18,601 nt of DNA from JAUILA01 sp964563925 (GTDB taxonomy: Bacteria > Bacteroidota > Bacteroidia > Cytophagales > Cyclobacteriaceae). Below the pieces are notes generated by a model, which saw only the letters and a list, made by a program, of their open reading frames with translations, ran no database searches and was not told the origin of the DNA. Below, one piece after another: positions 14,375 through 18,601 of the stretch. The stretch covers positions 1 through 18,601 of the forward strand of contig CAZLZD010000068.1 in assembly GCA_964563925.1 (NCBI GenBank), given 5' to 3'. Every line of letters begins with the position of its first letter. The first letter of the stretch is position 1. Made by a program: the position numbers and the translations under genes.

Positions 14375-16018
14375 ATGAAAGGAATGTTATTGTTTTTAAT
14401 TCTGGCCGTTACGAAAATAAGCGGTTATACACAGGTGATCATATCCGAGATCATGGCAGACCCCTCGCCGCCGGTAGGCTTACCCGAGGTGGAATACGTG
14501 GAAATTCAAAACACGGGGAGCGGGGCGATAAACCTGGGCGGGTGGGTCCTTGCCGACCTGCATACAGAGGGTTTGCTGAAAGAATATCAACTCGGGCCCG
14601 GAGGAATAGTGGTCCTGGCCGCCCCTGCTGCCGCTGAAGCACTCAGGGCATTTAGTCCTGTGGCGGTGGTGTCTCCGTGGCCCTCCCTGAATAACGGAGG
14701 GGATATCCTTCGGCTCATTTCGGCAACAGGCAGTCTGGCAGACTCTGTGGCCTATTCCACGGATTGGTACGCGTCTACCCTGAAAGCCGCAGGGGGATGG
14801 TCACTCGAGAAGGCTGATCCCTGGCCGGCTTGTTCGGGACCTGACAGCTGGAAGGCATCCGTGGATAGTCTGGGGGGAACACCGGGACGGGAAAACTCAA
14901 CCCACCGGGCAGACAGCCTCGGCCCGGTTATTCATCAGGTTGTATGGCTGCAGGATGAGGGGCTTCGTGTTGAATTCAGCGAAGCGGTGGATCCTTTAAG
15001 GACGTCTGCTGATAATTTTAGCCTGGATGACGGAACAGGACCGGAATCCATTCACTTCGGACGCACCGCTGATACCGTATGGATGCAGTATGGAATCGGG
15101 CCGGATCCTTCGGTAACCTACATTCTCACAGCCACCAATATCACTGATTGTGCGGGTAACAGGGCAAGCAGTAATATGCAGGTACTTTTGCCGCGGAGGT
15201 TGAAGGAAGATGTCTGGAGAATAAATGAGGTGCTTTTTGACCCGCCTCCGGGCGGGGTGGACTTTGTGGAGGTTTACAATCCCGCCTCCAGCCCGTACCT
15301 GGCCGGGAAGCTGGAACTTGTTTATCGCAAAAACGGCGAACGGAAGAAAGTGCTTGGGATTACCACGGAGATGATTCTCGGTGAACAGGAATATCTGTTG
15401 TTGTCGGAAGATCCGGACTGGATACTTGGTGAGTACGGAGGCCCGCCGACCGTTCTTCCCGGGCCCGTCCCGCTTTTTAATATTCCTGATGAAGGAGGAG
15501 AACTTGTTCTTCTCGTCGATGGATTTCTTCAGGACAGTGTGCGGGTGAGTGATTCCTTTCATCATGGTATTCTACAGGATACTGAAGGCTGGTCGCTGGA
15601 ACGAACGGATACGCGGCAATCCGGACTGGAAGCGGCTGCCTGGCTCACCTCTTCGGAACGTGCCACTCCGGGCCGTGAAAACTCACAGAAACTTCGCTCA
15701 ACTGCCGGGTCGAAGCTACTCACTCTTTCTCCGGAAGTGGTAAGGCCCCTTTCATCAAGGGAGAACGTATTAATCATTCAGATGAATTTACCTCAGGGGG
15801 GAATAACAGGGACCCTGAGGGTGTACGATCTGGGAGGTCATGAACGGGCAACGATCACAGAAAACCAGGTGCTGGGAATTCATCAGGTACTTCGGTGGGA
15901 TGTCATCTCTGACAGCGGACAGGTACTCCAGCCGGGATATTATATACTGATGGCTGAATTTTATGGACGGGAAGGCTTTCGGGAATCTTTTATGCAGCGG
16001 ATTCTTGTGGGGCGCTGA
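14375..16018 (+). CDS. Secreted lamin-tail-domain protein with T9SS/FlgD-like C-terminal domain
   Basis: This is a 547-residue exported protein. A signal peptide (MKGMLLFLILAV) ends near residue 18. It has two lamin-tail-like domains: the first begins IISEIMADPSPP with YVEIQNTG (22-48) and the second begins WRINEVLFDPPPGG with DFVEVYNP (281-303). Between them is an Ig-like SbsA-type segment (about 185-270: VEFSEAV ... YILTATNITDCAGN). Each lamin-tail unit ends with the same signature, GWSLE (141-145 and 405-409) and TPGRENS (169-175 and 431-437), a clear internal duplication. The C-terminus (about 447-547: VYDLGGHERATI, WDVISDSGQVLQPGYYILMAEF) resembles the FlgD Ig-like or T9SS sorting domain, so a cell-surface location is expected. 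Its biochemical role is unknown. Its 3' end overlaps the cyclase gene by 29 bases. Confidence 0.85.
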   Translation: MKGMLLFLILAVTKISGYTQVIISEIMADPSPPVGLPEVEYVEIQNTGSGAINLGGWVLADLHTEGLLKEYQLGPGGIVVLAAPAAAEALRAFSPVAVVSPWPSLNNGGDILRLISATGSLADSVAYSTDWYASTLKAAGGWSLEKADPWPACSGPDSWKASVDSLGGTPGRENSTHRADSLGPVIHQVVWLQDEGLRVEFSEAVDPLRTSADNFSLDDGTGPESIHFGRTADTVWMQYGIGPDPSVTYILTATNITDCAGNRASSNMQVLLPRRLKEDVWRINEVLFDPPPGGVDFVEVYNPASSPYLAGKLELVYRKNGERKKVLGITTEMILGEQEYLLLSEDPDWILGEYGGPPTVLPGPVPLFNIPDEGGELVLLVDGFLQDSVRVSDSFHHGILQDTEGWSLERTDTRQSGLEAAAWLTSSERATPGRENSQKLRSTAGSKLLTLSPEVVRPLSSRENVLIIQMNLPQGGITGTLRVYDLGGHERATITENQVLGIHQVLRWDVISDSGQVLQPGYYILMAEFYGREGFRESFMQRILVGR

Positions 16019-17051
16019 TAAGGATATCCGTAATTTTAAACGCAGTAAGGGATCTTGATTTGGAAAACTTAATCTCCCCCACCTGCTTATGGGTATAATT
16101 TGACGGGAGGGAAAGGATCTTAAGGAGGTTACCGGAAATACACAAGCCATTCTCCGTCAAACCCGGAATTTTTTCCATTTTCGCCACCTCCAGCAGTGGG
16201 AGTCCGTAATAGACAATCTGGCTTCGTATATCACCAATTTCACCGGAAACCAGTTGGCCGCTGTGCGCAGTACCCTTAAATTCCGGTACAAATCCGAATT
16301 CGTTGAGATATAATTCACGCTGCAGCTTCATTTGGTGATGGATACTGAAAAAAGCCCGCACACAGTTGGCATTTTCATTCCGGGTTCCGACGGGCCAGGT
16401 AATAGTGACCTGATCTCCCACATACCTGTAAATGGCACCGCCGTATTTCCGGGCGCCTGCATTTACATCAAAAAAGAACCGGTCCAGTAGTTTGTAATAA
16501 AGAACCGGATCAAGTCTTTCGGCAATGGTGGTGGAGCCGGTCATATCAACCAGTAACAGGATCCGGTTTTCATAGCGTGGGCTGTGATACTTCCCGGTGA
16601 TAATATTCCAGAGCACTCCCTTCCCCAGGAATTTACTTACCTGCATGGTAAAGATGATGAAGAATATCATCGTAAATGCATACAGGAGAATGATTTTCAT
16701 CTCACCATAAACCACAAAATGAACGAATTCAGGACTGGACAAGTAATCGGTAAAGCTCGTGTCATTGAAAAAGCTGTCCACATTTCCTTTGACAAAAACG
16801 ACGAGGAAGACAAGCATGAAAAAATAGGTGATGACCTTAAGAAAAACGGATTTGGCAAATTCCGGCCGCTTGATACGTGGCTGAAACAGGTAGAATTCGA
16901 TAATGCCGGCAAAGAAGCCTCCGATTGTCCCGATAAGCAACGCATTTATCACTGGAGCCGGGTCTCTCAGGTCATCGGCCAGGAGGGTATACAGTGATCC
17001 GGCCAGAAAACCTGTGAAGGTGATATTCCATATATGCCTCATCCTGGTCAT
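15990..17051 (-). CDS. Membrane class III nucleotidyl cyclase homologue, C1-like subunit (metal site kept, Asn/Arg lost)
   Basis: This is a 353-residue protein. Four membrane segments lie at about 7-25, 34-55, 70-88 and 118-137, then a junction helix (SKFLGKGVLWNIITGKYH) and a class III cyclase domain from about 160. The metal-binding aspartates are present: Asp169 in LLLVDMTGSTTIAERL and Asp213 in YRYVGDQVTITW. The adenine-position Lys is Arg209. The block that normally carries the transition-state Asn and Arg reads YYGLPLLEVAKME, so these positions are Leu287 and Lys291. Alone, a homodimer would lack the residues that stabilise the transition state. The gene starts within the stop of the paralogue upstream (ATGA). 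Heterodimerisation with that partner is inference. Function as an adenylyl or guanylyl cyclase is unproven. Confidence 0.85.
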   Translation of the reverse strand: MTRMRHIWNITFTGFLAGSLYTLLADDLRDPAPVINALLIGTIGGFFAGIIEFYLFQPRIKRPEFAKSVFLKVITYFFMLVFLVVFVKGNVDSFFNDTSFTDYLSSPEFVHFVVYGEMKIILLYAFTMIFFIIFTMQVSKFLGKGVLWNIITGKYHSPRYENRILLLVDMTGSTTIAERLDPVLYYKLLDRFFFDVNAGARKYGGAIYRYVGDQVTITWPVGTRNENANCVRAFFSIHHQMKLQRELYLNEFGFVPEFKGTAHSGQLVSGEIGDIRSQIVYYGLPLLEVAKMEKIPGLTENGLCISGNLLKILSLPSNYTHKQVGEIKFSKSRSLTAFKITDILISAPQESAA

Positions 17052-18121
17052 GCGGGAAGTGACTTTATAGGTTTTTCGAAAATACTGTACAGGTTTATCG
17101 GATTGGCTTTTCCCCGCAGGTTCATGTCTCCCAGGGGCTTCACGGTATAAATATCAGGTAGGTCAATCAGCGTTTTCAGTTCGGACGAGATGATTAAAGG
17201 GGATTCGGCTGTTGTTTTCTGAAGTATTCTGGAGCAGGTGTTTAATACATCCCCGTAAAAATCTATTTCTGTTTTTCCGTACCCGATTTCACCCTGGACT
17301 ACTTCCCCGATATGAATTGCCGCAAGAAGCGAGGGAAAGGTGTTGTACCGTGACAGGTACTTCTCACGTTGTTCATAAAGCCGGTCAAGAAAGGCAAAAT
17401 AGGTCCGGATGCAGGCCGCTTCCGACCTTCCTTCCGCCGGGTACCAGTAGAATACCATTTCATTATCGACGTACTGGTATATATGCGCATTGAATGCGAC
17501 GATGGGGGGTGTGATGTCGTAAATGATATCATTGAAAAAGTTGTAATAGCTCAGGAGCCCAAGGTCTCTTGAAATGGTTTCTGCATCATCGATTTGCAGG
17601 AACATGAAAATCATCCGGCTGTTCCGGGGATGATAGAATTTCCCGCTGATCATGTTAACCAGGAAGCTGGGACCAATTTTCCTTACCATCTGCAAAGTGA
17701 ATATGACAAAGCCGGTCATAACGACCGCGTAGAGTACGGCGATCAGGAACTCCCTGCTGATCATGTCCTGAAATTCCTGGCTTGCCCATACTTCCCGAAT
17801 ACTGAGGTTAAACCAAAAAACGCGGCTCACGGAAAATACCAGAAAAAGGACCAGTACGGTCATAAGGGCATAGAGAAAGATCCGAAGAACCATCATGTGG
17901 ATAAATCGGATTCTCCGGCGAAAGCGCGGGGTTATCAGGCGTATTTCAATCAGTGCGGTATAAAGACCCAGAAAGCCGCCTCCAATCATCGCATTAAGCA
18001 GGGGCATGGGATGCTCAATTCCATCCGACAGGAGTGCAAATACGAGTCCGGCGATGATTCCAACCAGCACCATAATGCTGATGATCTGGTTGTTACGGCG
18101 CCTGTATGCGGAGGCAAACAT
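17048..18121 (-). CDS. Membrane class III nucleotidyl cyclase homologue, C2-like subunit (metal site lost, Asn/Arg kept)
   Basis: This is a 357-residue paralogue of the downstream gene with the same plan: four membrane segments (about 11-32, 41-58, 76-97, 124-144), a junction helix (RKIGPSFLVNMISGKFYH) and a class III cyclase domain from about 165. The metal positions are replaced: Gln176 in IFMFLQIDDAETI and Asn220 in YQYVDNEMVFYW. The catalytic Asn294 and Arg298 are intact in YGDVLNTCSRIL. Asp287, seven residues before the Asn, matches the adenine-recognition Asp of mammalian C2; the partner Lys position is Gln216. It ends with the typical LRGKANPINLYSI. It is thus a pseudocyclase by itself but complementary to the downstream protein. 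The start is ATG at 18121; no exact TAnnTTTG box precedes it. Confidence 0.85.
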   Translation of the reverse strand: MFASAYRRRNNQIISIMVLVGIIAGLVFALLSDGIEHPMPLLNAMIGGGFLGLYTALIEIRLITPRFRRRIRFIHMMVLRIFLYALMTVLVLFLVFSVSRVFWFNLSIREVWASQEFQDMISREFLIAVLYAVVMTGFVIFTLQMVRKIGPSFLVNMISGKFYHPRNSRMIFMFLQIDDAETISRDLGLLSYYNFFNDIIYDITPPIVAFNAHIYQYVDNEMVFYWYPAEGRSEAACIRTYFAFLDRLYEQREKYLSRYNTFPSLLAAIHIGEVVQGEIGYGKTEIDFYGDVLNTCSRILQKTTAESPLIISSELKTLIDLPDIYTVKPLGDMNLRGKANPINLYSIFEKPIKSLPA

Positions 18122-18272
18122 AATTCAAGATACAATAAATCTTCATCTGACGAATGTGGCCGGGATATAAATTGACAACAGATAAGAACATTTTTTATTG
18201 AAAATATTTAATTCTTAAGACCTATTATACATTCTAATTTGTTAAATTACTAAGGCTAACCACTACTACAAC

Positions 18273-18434
18273 ATGACTTGCTTAATTGACACCGTAATTG
18301 TATATCTCTCCCGGCAAGGGAAGAACGCCAAGGCTATTCGCGAATATATTCGTGACCAGTACCGGATTACCATGGATGTGGAATCCATTAAGGCAAGGCT
18401 GAAAAATTTGCAAAACGCGACCCGCCTCACCTGA
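18273..18434 (+). CDS. Small ORF, 53 residues, possible helical (HTH-like) protein
   Basis: ATG at 18273 to TGA at 18434. The product begins MTCLIDTVIVYLSRQGKNAK and continues with AIREYIRDQYRI and VESIKARLKNLQ. The pattern of three amphipathic helices rich in Arg/Lys is that of a small folded, possibly DNA- or RNA-binding protein, not of random sequence. A minus-strand frame over the same bases gives a less plausible Cys/Phe/Tyr-rich product. It is divergent from the cyclase operon, with an AT-rich 151-base gap. Upstream, TAATTTG at 18234 is one T short of a -7 box. Function unknown. Confidence 0.5.
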   Translation: MTCLIDTVIVYLSRQGKNAKAIREYIRDQYRITMDVESIKARLKNLQNATRLT

Positions 18435-18579
18435 GGGTCATATACATATAAGGTAACCATCGGGTACAAATCCCGGAGGCGGGAGACCTCTGCTCTATTG
18501 CCTGCAAAGCCTTATAATTCAACCGAATCAGACTCTTTAAAACATTTTACAAAACCTGTCAAGGAATAGTAAAATAGTG

Positions 18580-18587
18580 TATTTTTG
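18580..18587 (+). promoter_or_regulatory. -7 box (TATTTTTG) for a gene beyond the right edge
   Basis: TATTTTTG followed by CGA matches the Bacteroidota -7 consensus exactly and lies 14 bases from the window end. Transcription would start near 18593, so the gene it serves is outside the window. The 145 bases before it contain no ORF with coding character. Confidence 0.5.
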
Positions 18588-18601
18588 CGACCTCGAAACC
18601 C

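Noticed and set aside
16584..18175. Plus-strand ORFs of 137, 93 and 193 residues
   Set aside because: Antisense to the two cyclase genes, which have clear membrane segments and domain motifs.
18210..18245. Promoter for the cyclase operon or the 53-residue ORF
   Set aside because: The region is AT-rich with several partial -7 boxes (TAATTTG, TATCTTG nearby), but none matches TAnnTTTG exactly, so I did not list one as a feature.
18266..18469. 67-residue minus-strand ORF
   Set aside because: Overlaps the 53-residue plus-strand ORF, and its Cys/Phe/Tyr-rich product looks less like a folded protein. Neither is certain, but the plus-strand one is preferred.
18460..18476. tRNA T-arm-like hairpin CGGG-TACAAAT-CCCG
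   Set aside because: The loop lacks the TTC of a T-loop, and no acceptor stem, anticodon arm or D-arm can be built around it.

Overview
The window looks like a compact chromosomal segment of a member of the Bacteroidota, probably an environmental, gliding or type IX secretion (T9SS) lineage. The evidence is a GldJ-type SUMF1-fold lipoprotein, a long DUF4175 coiled-coil membrane protein, a lamin-tail surface protein with a FlgD/T9SS-like C-terminus, a LytS/LytTR pair, and several exact TAnnTTTG boxes (the Bacteroidota sigma -7 element) just upstream of start codons. Shine-Dalgarno sequences are rare. I cannot place it below phylum with confidence. I see no insertion sequence, phage, CRISPR, rRNA or tRNA.

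Layout. 1-3927, minus strand: an operon of an AhpD-like carboxymuconolactone decarboxylase protein, a conserved 117-residue unknown (coupled by an ATGA overlap) and a DUF4175 protein cut by the left edge. 3926-4645, plus: a ComF-type phosphoribosyltransferase whose ATG overlaps the start codon of the divergent gene. 4651-5963, minus: the gldJ-like lipoprotein gene with a clear intrinsic terminator. 5964-6337: a 374-base divergent regulatory region with a perfect 10-bp inverted repeat. 6338-8112, plus: a LytS-type sensor kinase and LytTR response regulator, ATGA-overlapped. 8194-8488, plus: a small conserved-looking protein whose start codon lies inside a set of mutually exclusive hairpins. 8477-11848, minus: mfd, with a GTG start and a -7 box that implies a nearly leaderless mRNA. 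11945-12124, plus: a two-helix membrane miniprotein. 12121-14319, minus: asd (aspartate-semialdehyde dehydrogenase) followed by a THUMP-like class I methyltransferase. 14375-16018, plus: a secreted lamin-tail protein. 15990-18121, minus: two tandem, ATGA-overlapped membrane proteins with class III nucleotidyl cyclase domains. 18273-18434, plus: a 53-residue small ORF, then the promoter of a gene beyond the right edge.

The most interesting item is the tandem cyclase pair. The downstream protein keeps both metal-binding aspartates but has lost the transition-state Asn and Arg. The upstream protein has lost both aspartates but keeps the Asn, the Arg and the adenine-position Asp. This reciprocal loss is the logic of the mammalian C1/C2 adenylyl cyclase. 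It predicts an obligate membrane heterodimer with one active site, built from two translationally coupled genes. The second point of interest is the triple-repeat hairpin switch over the start codon at 8231.

Gene packing is tight: three convergent pairs overlap at their 3' ends (12, 4 and 29 bases), three co-directional pairs overlap by ATGA, and one divergent pair shares start-codon bases.
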